Of a stretch of DNA of 64,000 nt, positions 9,518 to 19,828 are shown piece after piece. Positions within the stretch are counted from its first letter, which is position 1; each line of letters starts with the position of its first letter. The translations under genes were made by a program, and so were the position numbers. Where the stretch lies: the NCBI RefSeq assembly GCF_032878875.1, contig NZ_CP118157.1, positions 2,542,001 to 2,606,000 of the forward strand, read 5' to 3'. A model generated the notes under the pieces. The model saw only the letters and a program-made list of their open reading frames with translations. It had not been told where the DNA came from and searched no databases. This stretch comes from Microbacterium sp. AB (GTDB taxonomy: Bacteria; Actinomycetota; Actinomycetes; Actinomycetales; Microbacteriaceae).

Positions 9518-10645
9518 ATGGCTACGACCGCATCCGACGTGCTCGTCCGGGAGGACGAGCGACGCCTGCGCGACCGACTGGAGGAGCTCCTGCCCGGCAT
9601 CGCCGCCGAGGCGGCGGAGAACGACGAGCGGGCGCGGCTGCCCGAGGCCCGGCTGCGTCAGCTGCACGCCGAGGGCTTCGACGCCGCGGCGCTCCCCGAG
9701 GAGCTCGGCGGCGGAGGCGCGAGCCATGCGTTCTTCGGCGAGGTCGTGCGGGCGCTCGCCGAGGCCGACCCGGCCGTCGCGACGATCTGGACGATGCATC
9801 TGGGCGCGGCCGTGGGCCTCGCACAGCTCACGAAGGACACCCTCGGCGATCACTACGCGCGGGCGCTCCTCGCGGGCGACCGCTTCGCGAACGCGCTGTC
9901 GGAGCCGACGAGCGGCAACCGCTTCCTCAATCCCCAGCAGGAGGCCGCGCCCGCCCCCGGCGGGCACACGCTCGACGGCGCCAAGCGCTTCGTCTCGGGC
10001 AGCGAGATCGCCGACCACCTGCTCGTCAACGTCGCGATCGACGGCGTCCCGGCGTTCTTCGGCGTCGAGCCCGACGAGACGATCTCCGTCATCCCCATCT
10101 GGGACTCCCTGGGCCTGCGCGGCACGCGCAGCCAGCTGCTGTCGTTCCGGGGCACGCCGCTGCCCGCAGAGAGACGCGGCGGCCTCCCCGGGCCCGGACA
10201 CCGCAACTACGTCGGCGCGGGGCTCGCGGGCATCTCGCTGGGGATCGCCGACGCCGCGCTCGCCGCCCTCGTCGCCCATGCCCGTTCGCGCGTCATCCTC
10301 GGCCGGCCGCTCGCCGAGCAGCAGTGGGTCGAGTTCGCCGTCGCCGACCATCACAGCCGCATCGAGGCCGTCCGCGCGTACTGGCGTCAGGCGCTCCGTC
10401 ACGCGGACGAGGGCGTCCCCGAGCACGCCGGCGAGTTCGACCGGGCGAAGCTCCTCGCGAACCGCGTCGCGGTCGACACGGCGCAGCTCGCCGTCCGCGT
10501 GGGCGGAGCGAGCGGGTACCTCCGCACCTCGCCCATCCAGCGCCATCTCCGCGACGCGGAGGCCGGACAGCTCATGGCCTACTCGACCGAGGTGCTCTCC
10601 GGCGTCATCGGCAAGCAGATCCTCGGAACGGAGAACACGCGATGA
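9518..10645 (+). CDS. Acyl-CoA-dehydrogenase-fold flavoenzyme (possible FMN-dependent monooxygenase), copy 1
   Basis: 375-residue protein with the three-domain acyl-CoA dehydrogenase layout: helical N-terminus with FDAAALPEELGG, middle beta domain, C-terminal helical bundle. In clusters with transporters and NtaA-type enzymes this fold is often a DszC/SfnB-like flavin-dependent monooxygenase rather than a beta-oxidation enzyme. No acyl-CoA ligase, hydratase or thiolase is present here, which supports that reading. ATG with GGAGAGGA ribosome site; its stop overlaps the next gene. Reaction not established. Confidence 0.75.
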   Translation: MATTASDVLVREDERRLRDRLEELLPGIAAEAAENDERARLPEARLRQLHAEGFDAAALPEELGGGGASHAFFGEVVRALAEADPAVATIWTMHLGAAVGLAQLTKDTLGDHYARALLAGDRFANALSEPTSGNRFLNPQQEAAPAPGGHTLDGAKRFVSGSEIADHLLVNVAIDGVPAFFGVEPDETISVIPIWDSLGLRGTRSQLLSFRGTPLPAERRGGLPGPGHRNYVGAGLAGISLGIADAALAALVAHARSRVILGRPLAEQQWVEFAVADHHSRIEAVRAYWRQALRHADEGVPEHAGEFDRAKLLANRVAVDTAQLAVRVGGASGYLRTSPIQRHLRDAEAGQLMAYSTEVLSGVIGKQILGTENTR

Positions 10646-12027
10646 CCCGCCCGCCGCTCATCTTCAGCGCCTTCAACGAGTTCGTGCTCTCGCACCACGA
10701 CCACGGCGCCTGGCGCCGCCCCGACAGCCGCCAGACCGAGCTCAACACGACGGCGTTCTGGATCGACCTCGCCAAGACGCTCGAGCGCGGCCGGTTCGAC
10801 TTCCTCTTCTTCGCGGACGTGCTCGCGCCCTACGACATCTACCGCGGCAGCCGCGATGCGGCGATCGCCACCGGGATGCAGACGCCCGTGAACGACCCGG
10901 CCGTCCTCATCCCGATCCTCGCCCACGAGACGACGGACCTGTCGTTCGTCCTCACCGAGAACATCCTGCAGGAGCCGCCGTACACGTTCGCGCGCAAGAT
11001 GTCGACGCTCGACCACCTGAGCGACGGCCGGGTCGCGTGGAACATCGTGACGAGCTTCCTGCCCGGCGCGGGGCGGAACCTCGGGCACAGCGGGCTCCCG
11101 AGCCACGAGGAGCGGTACGGTCGTGCCGACGACTACGTCACGGCGGTCTTCAAGCTGTGGGAGGCGAGCTGGGAGGACGACGCCGTGATCGCCGATCGCG
11201 CCCGCGGCGTCTACGCCGATCCGTCGAAGGTCCACACGATCGACCACGTCGGACCGTACTACACGGTGCCGGGGCCGCATCTCACCGAGCCGAGCCCGCA
11301 GCGCACGCCGTTCCTCTTCAACGCCGCGGCGTCGGGGACGGGCATCTCGTTCGCGGGGGCGAACGCGGAGGTGCTCTTCACGTCGGGAGGCAGGGAGCAG
11401 GCGCCGGCGAGCGTGCGCCAGCTGCGTGCCGCGGCGGTCGCGCAGGGGCGGTCGGCCGAGGACGTCAAGATCCTCGGCGGCCTCGGCGTCGTCGTCGGCA
11501 GCACGGAGGAGGAGGCTCGGCGCCTCGACCGCGAGCTGCAGGAGACGCAGTCGCTCGAGTCGATCCTCGTCAAGCTGAGCGGCTTCTGGCAGGAGGACCT
11601 CGACCGCTACCCCCTGCGCGCGACGGTCGCGGAGCTGCGCGCGTCGTCCGACCCCGGCGCGCTGCTGCGCACCGTGCTCGGCACCGCCCCCGACGCGTCG
11701 TGGGACTTCGAGCGCTTCGTCCGCTGGGCGGCGAACCGGCACGTCGTGGGGACCCCCGAGCAGATCGCCGACGAGATCGACGCCTGGCAGGACGCCGGCG
11801 TCGACGGCATCAACCTGCAGTACCTCGTCTCGCCGGGGTCGTTCGCCGACTTCGTCGACCACGTCCGTCCCGTCCTCGTCGAGCGCGGGACGATGCGGGC
11901 GGAGTACACCCCCGGCACCGCGCGAGAGAAGGTCACGGGCTCCGGGCCGTTCCTGCCGGAGAGCCATCCGGCCCGGCGGCACCGGGCGGCGCTCGCCGCG
12001 CTGCGGCGGAGCGAGGGCGCGCGATGA
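10642..12027 (+). CDS. NtaA/SnaA/DszA-type flavin-dependent monooxygenase (luciferase-like)
   Basis: 461-residue luciferase-like monooxygenase of the NtaA/DszA/SnaA subfamily, which uses reduced FMN supplied by a separate flavin reductase. Hallmarks are RFDFLFFADVLA near the start, the STLDHLSDGRVAWNIVTS segment, the YGRADDYV and KLWEASWE stretches, and a C-terminal GVDGINLQY barrel end. Length is as expected (440-470). It sits between two acyl-CoA-dehydrogenase-fold genes with 4-nt overlaps on both sides. Known relatives oxidise nitrilotriacetate, EDTA, dibenzothiophene sulfone or dimethyl sulfide. The substrate here is unknown, and no flavin reductase gene is in the window. Confidence 0.88.
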   Translation: MTRPPLIFSAFNEFVLSHHDHGAWRRPDSRQTELNTTAFWIDLAKTLERGRFDFLFFADVLAPYDIYRGSRDAAIATGMQTPVNDPAVLIPILAHETTDLSFVLTENILQEPPYTFARKMSTLDHLSDGRVAWNIVTSFLPGAGRNLGHSGLPSHEERYGRADDYVTAVFKLWEASWEDDAVIADRARGVYADPSKVHTIDHVGPYYTVPGPHLTEPSPQRTPFLFNAAASGTGISFAGANAEVLFTSGGREQAPASVRQLRAAAVAQGRSAEDVKILGGLGVVVGSTEEEARRLDRELQETQSLESILVKLSGFWQEDLDRYPLRATVAELRASSDPGALLRTVLGTAPDASWDFERFVRWAANRHVVGTPEQIADEIDAWQDAGVDGINLQYLVSPGSFADFVDHVRPVLVERGTMRAEYTPGTAREKVTGSGPFLPESHPARRHRAALAALRRSEGAR

Positions 12028-13253
12028 GCGCGGACGCCGTCTCCGACGCCGAGCTGCTCGCGCGCTTCGCGCCGCTCCTCTCCCGCATCGCGGAGGGCGC
12101 CGCGGCACGCGAACAGGCCAGGGCGCTCCCGCACGACGAGGTCCGCGCCCTCCGCGAGGCCGGCCTCGGTGCCCTGCGCGTCCCGCAGGAGCTCGGCGGG
12201 CACGGGGTGAGCCTGCGGCAGCTGCTCGTCCTCCTGCGCGAGCTCGCGGCCGCGGACTCGAACATCCCGCAGGCGCTGCGGCAGCACTTCTTCCAGGTCG
12301 AGCTCCTGCTCCGAGACGCGGACGACTCAGGCAGCCGCGTGTGGCTGGAGCGCGTCGCGGCGGGCGATCTGTTCGGCAGCGCGACGACGGAGCCGCGCGG
12401 CTCCGCCCTCGGCGAGGTCGGGACGGTGCTCGCGAGACGTCCCGGCGGCGGATACCGCCTCGACGGGCGGAAGATCTACGGCACGGGCAACGCGTACGCG
12501 CAGTGGCTCCCCGTCGGCGCCGTCGACGAGAGCGGGACGCCCGTCGTGCCCGTGGTCCCCGCCGACCGCACGGGCGTGTCGATCGTCGACGACTGGAACG
12601 GCTTCGGCCAGCGGCTCACCGCGACGGGCACGACGGTCTTCGACGACGTGCGCGTCGAGGAGGACGAGGTCCGCCGCTTCGCCGCGGAGGGTCCGAGACG
12701 CGGAGGCTCGGGACTGCATCAGGCCGTGCTGCTCGCCACGCTCGCGGGGATCGCCGAGTCGGCCGCACGAGAGGTGACGGCGCAGCTGCGGGGCAAGACC
12801 CGGGTGTACTTCACCGGCACGGGCGAGCTGCCGCGCCACGACGCCGTCGTGCAGGAGCACGTCGGCCGGCTGAGGGCCACCGCGGACGCCGCGCGCTGGG
12901 TCCTCGACGGCGTGGCCCGCGAGATGGAGGCCGCCTGGTCGCTGTGGCTGGACCGCGACGCGGCGCCCGAGGACGTCGACGCGCGCTTCGTCGACGTCGA
13001 GCTCGCGGTCGCCTCGGCGCAGGTGACGATCTCGGAGCAGGTCCTCGACGCGACGGCGCACCTGCTCGACGTGCTCGGCGCGTCGTCGCTCGACACCGGC
13101 CTCGGCCTCGACCGGCACTGGCGGAACGCGCGCGCCGTGGCGTCGCACAACCCCTACCCGTTCAAGGCGCGCCTCCTCGGCGACCACGCCCTCAACGGCG
13201 CCGAGCCCGCGGCGTTCGCCGTGGGGCGCGACGTGGGCGACAAGCACCCCTGA
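12024..13253 (+). CDS. Acyl-CoA-dehydrogenase-fold flavoenzyme (possible FMN-dependent monooxygenase), copy 2
   Basis: 409-residue paralogue of the 9518 gene, distant in sequence. It has the helical N-terminus (LRVPQELGGHGVS), a middle domain with a DGRKIYGTGNAYAQ stretch, and a long helical C-terminus. The segment DAVVQEHVGRL and the DVLGASSL stretch resemble SfnB/DszC-like proteins. Last gene of the rightward operon; ATG overlaps the monooxygenase stop. The gene ends 27 bp before the convergent prfA stop. Exact reaction unknown. Confidence 0.75.
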   Translation: MSADAVSDAELLARFAPLLSRIAEGAAAREQARALPHDEVRALREAGLGALRVPQELGGHGVSLRQLLVLLRELAAADSNIPQALRQHFFQVELLLRDADDSGSRVWLERVAAGDLFGSATTEPRGSALGEVGTVLARRPGGGYRLDGRKIYGTGNAYAQWLPVGAVDESGTPVVPVVPADRTGVSIVDDWNGFGQRLTATGTTVFDDVRVEEDEVRRFAAEGPRRGGSGLHQAVLLATLAGIAESAAREVTAQLRGKTRVYFTGTGELPRHDAVVQEHVGRLRATADAARWVLDGVAREMEAAWSLWLDRDAAPEDVDARFVDVELAVASAQVTISEQVLDATAHLLDVLGASSLDTGLGLDRHWRNARAVASHNPYPFKARLLGDHALNGAEPAAFAVGRDVGDKHP

Positions 13254-13280
13254 CCGGCCGATCGGTGCGAGCCGGGCGCC

Positions 13281-14354
13281 TCAGTCGCCGAGCGCGGCGA
13301 GGCGCTCGGCCTCGTCGGCCTCGATGCAGGAGGCGACGACGGGTGCGAGCGCGCCGTCCATGACCTGATCGAGGTTGTAGGCCTTGTAGCCCGTGCGGTG
13401 ATCGGCGATGCGGTTCTCGGGGAAGTTGTACGTGCGGATGCGCTCGGAACGGTCCATGCCGCGGATCTGCGACTTGCGCGCATCGGCCGCGACCGCCGCG
13501 AGCTCCTCCTGCTGCTTCGCGAGCAGACGCGCGCGCAGCACGCGCATGCCGGCCTCGCGGTTCTGCAGCTGCGACTTCTCGTTCTGCATCGACACGACGA
13601 TCCCCGTCGGCACGTGCGTGATGCGCACGGCCGAGTCGGTCGTGTTGACCGACTGGCCGCCCGGGCCGGACGACCGGAAGACGTCGATCTTCAGGTCGTT
13701 CGGATCGATGTGGATCTCCTCCGGCTCGTCCACCTCGGGGAAGACGAGCACGCCCGTCGTCGACGTGTGGATGCGCCCCTGCGACTCGGTCGCCGGCACA
13801 CGCTGCACGCGATGCACGCCGCCCTCGTACTTGAGGTGCGCCCAGACGCCCTGCGCGGGGTCGTTGGACGAGCCCTTGATCGCGACCTGGACGTTCTTGT
13901 AGCCGCCGAGATCGGACTCGTCGCGCTCGAGCAGCTCCGTCTTCCATCCCTGCGACGCCGCGTACTGCGTGTACATGCGCAGCAGGTCGGCCGCGAACAG
14001 CGCGCTCTCGGCGCCGCCCTCGCCCGCCTTGATCTCCATGATCACGTCGCGCGCATCGTCCGGATCGCGCGGGATGAGGAGGCGCCTCAGCCCCTCCTGC
14101 GTCTCCGCGAGGTGCTCCTCGAGCCCGGGGATCTCCTCCGCGAACGCGTCGTCCTCCTTCGCGAGCTCGCGAGCGGCCGCGAGGTCGTCCCCCGCCGCCG
14201 TCCACTCCTCGTGGGCGCGCACGATCCTGCTGAGCTCGGCGTAGCGGCGGTTGACGCGCTTGGCGCGCGCCGCGTCGGCGTGCACGGCCGGGTCGGAGAG
14301 CTCCTCCTGCACCCGGCCGTGCTCGTCGATCAGCGCCTGGACGGACTCGAACAC
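13281..14354 (-). CDS. prfA: Peptide chain release factor 1
   Basis: Recognises UAA and UAG stop codons and triggers peptide release on the ribosome. 357 residues, normal length. The GGQ motif is at 232-234 ([12 protein letters not shown]), and the stop-codon recognition loop has PAT at 187-189, the PxT form specific to RF1 as opposed to SPF in RF2. GTG start 3 bp after the rho stop, so it is the last gene of the argS-to-prfA block. prmC, the methyltransferase for this GGQ, usually follows prfA but is absent here. Confidence 0.97.
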   Translation of the reverse strand: MFESVQALIDEHGRVQEELSDPAVHADAARAKRVNRRYAELSRIVRAHEEWTAAGDDLAAARELAKEDDAFAEEIPGLEEHLAETQEGLRRLLIPRDPDDARDVIMEIKAGEGGAESALFAADLLRMYTQYAASQGWKTELLERDESDLGGYKNVQVAIKGSSNDPAQGVWAHLKYEGGVHRVQRVPATESQGRIHTSTTGVLVFPEVDEPEEIHIDPNDLKIDVFRSSGPGGQSVNTTDSAVRITHVPTGIVVSMQNEKSQLQNREAGMRVLRARLLAKQQEELAAVAADARKSQIRGMDRSERIRTYNFPENRIADHRTGYKAYNLDQVMDGALAPVVASCIEADEAERLAALGD

Positions 14355-14357
14355 GCG

Positions 14358-16340
14358 TCAGCGGATGTCGTTCTCATGGCCCGAGCCCCGGCCTCCGGCC
14401 GGCGCCGGGATCGACTTCTGCATCTGCACGAGGAACTCGACGTTGGACTGCGTCTCCTTCAGCTTGTCGAGGATCACGCCCAGCGCGTGCTGCTGGTCGA
14501 GTCCGGCGAGGGCGCGACGGAGCTTCCAGGTGATCTTCACCTCGTCGGGCGACAGCAGCACCTCCTCGCGGCGCGTGGAGGACGCGTTGACGTCGACCGC
14601 CGGGAAGATGCGCTTGTCGGCCAGCTGGCGCGACAGGCGCAGCTCCATGTTGCCCGTGCCCTTGAACTCCTCGAAGATCACCTCGTCCATCTTCGACCCG
14701 GTCTCGACGAGAGCCGTGGCGAGGATGGTGAGCGAGCCGCCGTTCTCGATGTTGCGCGCGGCGCCGAAGAAGCGCTTCGGCGGGTAGAGCGCGGAGGCGT
14801 CGACCCCGCCGGACAGCACGCGCCCCGAGGTCGGTGCGGAGACGTTGTAGGCCCGGCCGAGACGCGTGATCGAGTCGAGCAGCACGACGACGTCGCGACC
14901 CAGCTCGACGAGGCGCTTGGCGCGCTCGATGGCGAGCTCGGCGACCGTCGTGTGGTCCTCGGCGGGGCGGTCGAAGGTCGAGGCGATGACCTCGCCCTTC
15001 ACCGACCGCTGCATGTCGGTCACCTCTTCGGGGCGCTCGTCGACGAGCACGACCATGAGGTGCGCCTCGGGGTTGTTCTGCGCGATCGCGTTCGCGATCT
15101 GCTGCAGCACGATCGTCTTGCCCGCCTTGGGCGGGGCGACGATGAGACCGCGCTGGCCCTTGCCGATCGGGGCGACGAGGTCGATGATGCGCTGGGTCAG
15201 CTTCTCGGGCGCCGTCTCGAGACGCAGGCGGTCCTGCGGGTAGAGCGGCGTGAGCTTGCCGAACTCGACCCGGCCCGCGGCGTCCTCGACGGACAGCCCG
15301 TTGACGGAGTCCACCTTGACGAGCGCGTTGTACTTCTGGCGGCCCGGCTGCTCGCCCTCGCGCGGCTGCTTGATCGCGCCGACGACGGCGTCGCCCTTGC
15401 GCAGGGCGTACTTCTTCACCTGGCCGAGCGAGACGTACACGTCCTGCTGGCCGGGGAGGTAGCCGGTGGTGCGCACGAACGCGTAGTTGTCGAGGACGTC
15501 GAGGATGCCCGCGATCGGCACGAGCACGTCGTCGTCGCCGATCTCGGTGTCGAACTCGTCGTCCGCTCCCCCGCGACGCTTGTTGCGTCCGCGGCCACGG
15601 CCCTGGTCCGGGTTCTGCGCCTGGCCCTGACGCTGGCCCTGGTTCTGACGGCCCCCGCGGTCGGAGCGGTCGCCCTCGTCGTCCTTGGCGTCGTCCTGCG
15701 TCGAGCGGCCGTCGTCGCCCTGCGCCTCGCCGCCGTTCTTGCTGCGGTTGCGGCGGTTGCGGTTGCGGCCCCGACGGCCGGTCGAGTCGTCCGAGCGGTC
15801 GGCATCGCCCTCGGGCCGGTCGCCGTCCTGCGGGGCGGAGTCCGTCTTGCCGGCCTGCGCCTCGTCGGCCTTCTCGGCGGCGGTCCTGTCGCCGCCCGCC
15901 TGGCGGCTGCCGGTCCTTCGGCCGTCGCGCCTGCCGGTGCCGCCCTCCGTCGCCTCGGCCTGCTCGGCAGGCGCCGCGTCGGCGGCGTCCGCCTGCTCGG
16001 CCTCCGCCGTCGTCTCGCCGTCGGGCGTCTCGCGCGGCGCGACGTCGTGCGTCTCCTCCGGAGCGGACGGCCTCTCCTCCTGTGCGGGCGCCTCCTCGGC
16101 CGGAGCCGGGGCGCTCTCGTCCGCCGGAGCCGCCTCGGCGGCAGGCTCCTCGACGGGCTCGGCCTTCTTCGTGCGGCGCGGGGCGCGCTTGCGCGCGGGC
16201 TTCGCCGCAGGCGCCTCGGCCGCGGCGGGCTCGACGGCCGGAGCTTCGGCGGCCGGAGCGGCCTCCGTCCGCACGTCGGCCTGGATGTCTTCGTTCGCCG
16301 CGTCGGCGGCGTCGTCCTGGATCTCGGAGATCGACCCCAC
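14358..16340 (-). CDS. rho: Transcription termination factor Rho
   Basis: Hexameric RNA-dependent ATPase that ends transcription. The C-terminal two-thirds is standard Rho: RNA-binding cold-shock-like domain ([12 protein letters not shown]), Walker A PPKAGKT, Walker [12 protein letters not shown] and the Q/R loops. The N-terminus carries about 270 residues rich in Ala, Glu, Asp, Arg, Gly and Gln, the disordered insertion known from high-GC actinobacterial Rho. I chose the GTG at 16340 (660 aa) because AGGAG lies 5 nt upstream; the alternative ATG at 16367 lacks a ribosome site. Downstream of thrB in the same direction. Confidence 0.95.
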   Translation of the reverse strand: MGSISEIQDDAADAANEDIQADVRTEAAPAAEAPAVEPAAAEAPAAKPARKRAPRRTKKAEPVEEPAAEAAPADESAPAPAEEAPAQEERPSAPEETHDVAPRETPDGETTAEAEQADAADAAPAEQAEATEGGTGRRDGRRTGSRQAGGDRTAAEKADEAQAGKTDSAPQDGDRPEGDADRSDDSTGRRGRNRNRRNRSKNGGEAQGDDGRSTQDDAKDDEGDRSDRGGRQNQGQRQGQAQNPDQGRGRGRNKRRGGADDEFDTEIGDDDVLVPIAGILDVLDNYAFVRTTGYLPGQQDVYVSLGQVKKYALRKGDAVVGAIKQPREGEQPGRQKYNALVKVDSVNGLSVEDAAGRVEFGKLTPLYPQDRLRLETAPEKLTQRIIDLVAPIGKGQRGLIVAPPKAGKTIVLQQIANAIAQNNPEAHLMVVLVDERPEEVTDMQRSVKGEVIASTFDRPAEDHTTVAELAIERAKRLVELGRDVVVLLDSITRLGRAYNVSAPTSGRVLSGGVDASALYPPKRFFGAARNIENGGSLTILATALVETGSKMDEVIFEEFKGTGNMELRLSRQLADKRIFPAVDVNASSTRREEVLLSPDEVKITWKLRRALAGLDQQHALGVILDKLKETQSNVEFLVQMQKSIPAPAGGRGSGHENDIR

Positions 16341-16494
16341 GAGCACTCCTGTCGTCTTGCGTGGCATGACCCGAACCGCACGGGCGAGATTCGCCTGACG
16401 CGCGCCACGAGGCGCGTGGATCCCGGCCTGTCTGTTCAGACGGCGAGGATCATGCGGGGGGCTTCGCAGAATTGCGACGGTGGCTTTGATCGTG
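16341..16494 (-). promoter_or_regulatory. rho leader region
   Basis: About 150 bp between the thrB stop and the rho start. A possible -10 (TACAGT on the minus strand, 16523-16528) lies inside the 3' end of thrB, so rho may have its own transcript with a long leader. Rho genes are commonly autoregulated through such leaders. A short GTC/GAC inverted repeat around 16430 is the only structure I see. Confidence 0.3.
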
Positions 16495-17430
16495 CTAGTC
16501 AGCACCCACCGATATGTCCCTCACTGTACCACCTTTGAAATCGACGGCGAGCATGAGCGCCTCCCACGGAGCATCCGTCACGCGCCCCGCCAGCTCCGCG
16601 GCCTCGAGACGGCGACCGGGGCCGTCCGCGAGGACGAGCACGCTCGGCCCCGCCCCCGAGACGACGGCGGCGAACCCGGCTCCACGGAGCGTCCGGACGA
16701 GCCTGTCCGTCTCCGGCATCGCCTCCGCCCGGTAGCTCTGGTGCAGCTTGTCCTCGGTCGCCGCGAGAAGCAGCTCCGGGCTCTGGGTGAGGGCGGCGAT
16801 GAGCAGGGCCGACCGGGAGACGTTGAAGACCGCGTCCTCGCGCGGCACCTGCAGCGGCTGCAGGCTCCGGGCGAGCGAGGTCGACATGGTCGTCTCGGGG
16901 ACGAAGACGACGGGGGCGACTCCACGATGCACGAGGAGCTTCTTGTGCTGGGGGCGTGCCTGCTCGTCGAGCCATGCGATCGTGAGGCCGCCGAAGAGCG
17001 CCGGCGCGACGTTGTCGGGATGCCCCTCGAGCTGCGTCGCGAGGCGCAGCAGGTCGTTCTCCGAGAGGTCGACGTCGCCCTCGAGCAGCCCCTTGGCCGC
17101 GAGGACGCCGGCCGAGACCGCCGCTCCCGACGACCCGAGGCCCCGACCGTGCGGGACGCCGTTGTGCGCGACGATCCTCAGCCCGGGCGCTGCGCGCCCC
17201 ACGGAGGCGAAGACGTGACGGATGACGCGGACGATCAGGTGCGACTCGTCGCGCGGGATCTCGTCCGCCCCCGACCCCGACACCTCGATCTCGAGCTCGC
17301 CGTCCGCCAGCGCCGTGACGGCGAGATCGTCGTAGATCGACAGCGCGAGCCCGAGGGTGTCGAACCCGGGCCCGAGGTTGGCGCTCGTGGCAGGCACGCG
17401 GACCTGCACGGTGCGCCGGGCTGAGCTCAC
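16495..17430 (-). CDS. thrB: Homoserine kinase
   Basis: GHMP-family kinase that phosphorylates homoserine for threonine synthesis, 311 residues. Visible are the N-terminal [16 protein letters not shown] motif, the ATP loop [15 protein letters not shown] and the C-terminal SGAGPSVL motif. Its GTG start overlaps the thrC stop (GTGA). Together with hom and thrC it forms the threonine branch of the aspartate pathway in a single leftward operon. Confidence 0.95.
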   Translation of the reverse strand: MSSARRTVQVRVPATSANLGPGFDTLGLALSIYDDLAVTALADGELEIEVSGSGADEIPRDESHLIVRVIRHVFASVGRAAPGLRIVAHNGVPHGRGLGSSGAAVSAGVLAAKGLLEGDVDLSENDLLRLATQLEGHPDNVAPALFGGLTIAWLDEQARPQHKKLLVHRGVAPVVFVPETTMSTSLARSLQPLQVPREDAVFNVSRSALLIAALTQSPELLLAATEDKLHQSYRAEAMPETDRLVRTLRGAGFAAVVSGAGPSVLVLADGPGRRLEAAELAGRVTDAPWEALMLAVDFKGGTVRDISVGAD

Positions 17431-18515
17431 GCGGGCGCCCCGACGGGTGCGAGCCCGAGGACGTCCGCCACATCGCCCGTGGACGCGTCCACGACGGTCG
17501 GCGTGACCTCCGACCCGTCCTCCTGCTTCAGGGCCCACTGCGGGTCCTTCAGTCCGTGGCCGGTGACCGTGACGGTCACCCGCGAGCCCGCGGGGACGAC
17601 GCCCGCCGCCGAGCGCTCGAGGAGGCCGGCCACGCCGATCGCGGACGCCGGCTCGACGAACACGCCGACCGTGCCCGCGAGCAGCTTCTGCGCGGCGAGG
17701 ATGGCCGAGTCGGAGATGGCGCCGAAGTAGCCGTCGGTCTTCTCCCTGGCGTCGAGGGCGAGCTCCCACGACGCGGGGTTGCCGATGCGGATGGCCGTGG
17801 CGATGGTCTCGGGGTCCTTGACGATCTCGCCGCGGACGATGGGCGCGGAGCCCTCGGCCTGGAAGCCGAACATGCGCGGCACGCGCGTGGTGGTCCCGGC
17901 CTGCGCGTCGTCGATGAAGCCGCGCGAGTATGCCGTGTAGTTGCCCGCGTTGCCGACGGGGATGAAGTGGAAGTCGGGCGCGTCGCCGAGCTGCGACGCG
18001 ATCTCGTACGCCGCGGTCTTCTGCCCCTCGATGCGATCGGGGTTGACGGAGTTGACGAGATGCACGGGATAGCGCTCGCTGAGCTCCCGGGCGATCTCCA
18101 GGCAGTCGTCGAAGTTGCCGCGGATCTGGATGAGCTGACCGCCGTGGATGACCGCCTGGCTGAGCTTGCCCATCGCGATCTTGCCCTCGGGGACGAGCAC
18201 CGCGGCGGTGATGCCCGCGTGCGCGGCGTAGGCGGCCGCCGATGCGGACGTGTTGCCCGTGGAGGCGCAGATGACGGCCTTGGCGCCGTGCTCGACGGCG
18301 CGCGAGAGCGCGACGGTCATGCCGCGGTCCTTGAAGGAGCCCGTGGGGTTCATGCCCTCGAACTTGATCCAGACGTCCGCGCCCGTGCGCTGCGACAGCG
18401 ACGGCGCGGGGATGAGCGGCGTGCCGCCCTCGCCCAGCGTCACGACGGTGGAGGCGTCGGTGACGCCCAGGCGGTCGGCGAACTCGCGCAGCACTCCGCG
18501 CCAGACATGGGCCAT
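17427..18515 (-). CDS. thrC: Threonine synthase
   Basis: PLP enzyme converting O-phosphohomoserine to threonine, 362 residues. PLP lysine in [10 protein letters not shown] (about 59-68), phosphate loop [11 protein letters not shown]. Two ATG codons are candidates: the one at 18521 overlaps the hom stop but sits only 1 nt from AGGAG, while the one at 18515 is 7 nt from it, so I chose 18515. Between hom and thrB in the operon. Confidence 0.95.
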   Translation of the reverse strand: MAHVWRGVLREFADRLGVTDASTVVTLGEGGTPLIPAPSLSQRTGADVWIKFEGMNPTGSFKDRGMTVALSRAVEHGAKAVICASTGNTSASAAAYAAHAGITAAVLVPEGKIAMGKLSQAVIHGGQLIQIRGNFDDCLEIARELSERYPVHLVNSVNPDRIEGQKTAAYEIASQLGDAPDFHFIPVGNAGNYTAYSRGFIDDAQAGTTTRVPRMFGFQAEGSAPIVRGEIVKDPETIATAIRIGNPASWELALDAREKTDGYFGAISDSAILAAQKLLAGTVGVFVEPASAIGVAGLLERSAAGVVPAGSRVTVTVTGHGLKDPQWALKQEDGSEVTPTVVDASTGDVADVLGLAPVGAPA

Positions 18516-18517
18516 GG

Positions 18518-19828
18518 TCATTCTCCTTCCACGCGCAGCACGGAGGCCACGCGCTCGACGACGTCGCTCTGGGCGAGACGCGCGACGGTGTCGCTGAGCG
18601 CCTGCTCCCGAGCCCTGTGTGTTCCGATCACGATGCGGGCGGTGCCCTCGTCGTCGACGGTCTGCTCGACGGTCGCCGCGGAGACGCCGCCGTCGTTGAG
18701 GATGCCGGCGATCGTGGCGAGGACGCCCTGCTCGTCCGACACCTCGAGGGTGATCTGGTAGCGCGTCGAGATGCGCCCGATGGGAGCCGTCGGCAGGCTC
18801 TGCCGCGCCGACTCGCCGACGCCGACGCCGCCGGCGATGTGGCGGCGGGCCGCCGAGACGACGTCGCCGAGCACGGCGGAGGCCGTCTGGACGCCGCCCG
18901 CGCCCGCGCCGTAGAACATGAGGGGGCCTGCGGCCTCGGCCTCGACGAACACGGCGTTGTTGCCGCCGTGCACGCTCGCGAGGGGGTGCTCGCGATCGAC
19001 GAGCGCGGGGTAGACCCGCACCGAGATCGCCTCGTCCTCGCCGTCGGCGGCCGCCCCCTCGAGTCGCTCGCAGACCGCGAGCAGCTTGATGACGAACCCG
19101 GCGCGGCGCGCGCCGTCGATCATGTCGGCCGTGATGCCCTCGATGCCCTCGCGGTGCACGTCGTCGATCGACACCCGGGTGTGGAAGGCGAGGCTCGCGA
19201 GGATGGCGGCCTTCTGCGCGGCGTCGTAGCCCTCGAGGTCGAGGGTCGGGTCGGCCTCGAGGTAGCCGAGCTCCGTCGCGAGGCGCTGGGCGTCCTCCGC
19301 GGAGAGCCCCTCGCGGTCCATCCGGTCGAGGATGTAGTTCGTCGACCCGTTCACGATGCCGAAGATGCGCACGATGCGGTCGCCCGCGAGCGAGTCGCGC
19401 AGGGGGCGGATGATCGGGATCGCGCCGGCGACGGCGGCCTCGTACGACACGGAGGCGCCGACCTGGTCGGCGGTGTCGAAGATCTCCACGCCGTGCGTCG
19501 CGAGGAGCGCCTTGTTGCCGGTGACGACGTCGGCGCCCGACGTCAGCGCCGCGAGGATGTGCGTGCGGGCGGGCTCGATGCCGCCCAGGAGCTCGATGAC
19601 GATGTCGGCGCCCACGATGAGGCTCTCGGCGTCGGTCGTGAGGAGCTCCCGCGGCAGCTCGACGTCGCGCGGAGCGTCGACGTCGCGCACGAGGATGCCC
19701 GCGAGCTCGAGGCTCGCGCCGCTGCGCTCGGCGAGGTCGGCGCCGCTCTCGAGCAGCAGGCGGGCGACCTGCGATCCGACGGAGCCTGCGCCCAGAAGGG
19801 CGACCCTCAGCGTGCGGTGGTCGATCAT
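18518..19828 (-). CDS. hom: Homoserine dehydrogenase
   Basis: Reduces aspartate semialdehyde to homoserine, the branch point to threonine and methionine. 436 residues: NAD(P) fold with [10 protein letters not shown] near the start, catalytic region with [10 protein letters not shown] and [15 protein letters not shown], and a C-terminal ACT domain ([21 protein letters not shown]), expected to bind threonine for feedback control. ATG overlaps the lysA stop (ATGA). The homoserine also feeds metX/metY at 57-60 kb. Confidence 0.96.
   Translation of the reverse strand: MIDHRTLRVALLGAGSVGSQVARLLLESGADLAERSGASLELAGILVRDVDAPRDVELPRELLTTDAESLIVGADIVIELLGGIEPARTHILAALTSGADVVTGNKALLATHGVEIFDTADQVGASVSYEAAVAGAIPIIRPLRDSLAGDRIVRIFGIVNGSTNYILDRMDREGLSAEDAQRLATELGYLEADPTLDLEGYDAAQKAAILASLAFHTRVSIDDVHREGIEGITADMIDGARRAGFVIKLLAVCERLEGAAADGEDEAISVRVYPALVDREHPLASVHGGNNAVFVEAEAAGPLMFYGAGAGGVQTASAVLGDVVSAARRHIAGGVGVGESARQSLPTAPIGRISTRYQITLEVSDEQGVLATIAGILNDGGVSAATVEQTVDDEGTARIVIGTHRAREQALSDTVARLAQSDVVERVASVLRVEGE

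Noticed and set aside
9518..13253. The two acyl-CoA-dehydrogenase-fold genes as fatty acid beta-oxidation enzymes
   Set aside because: No ligase, hydratase, thiolase or electron transfer flavoprotein gene nearby, and they overlap an NtaA-type monooxygenase and an importer.
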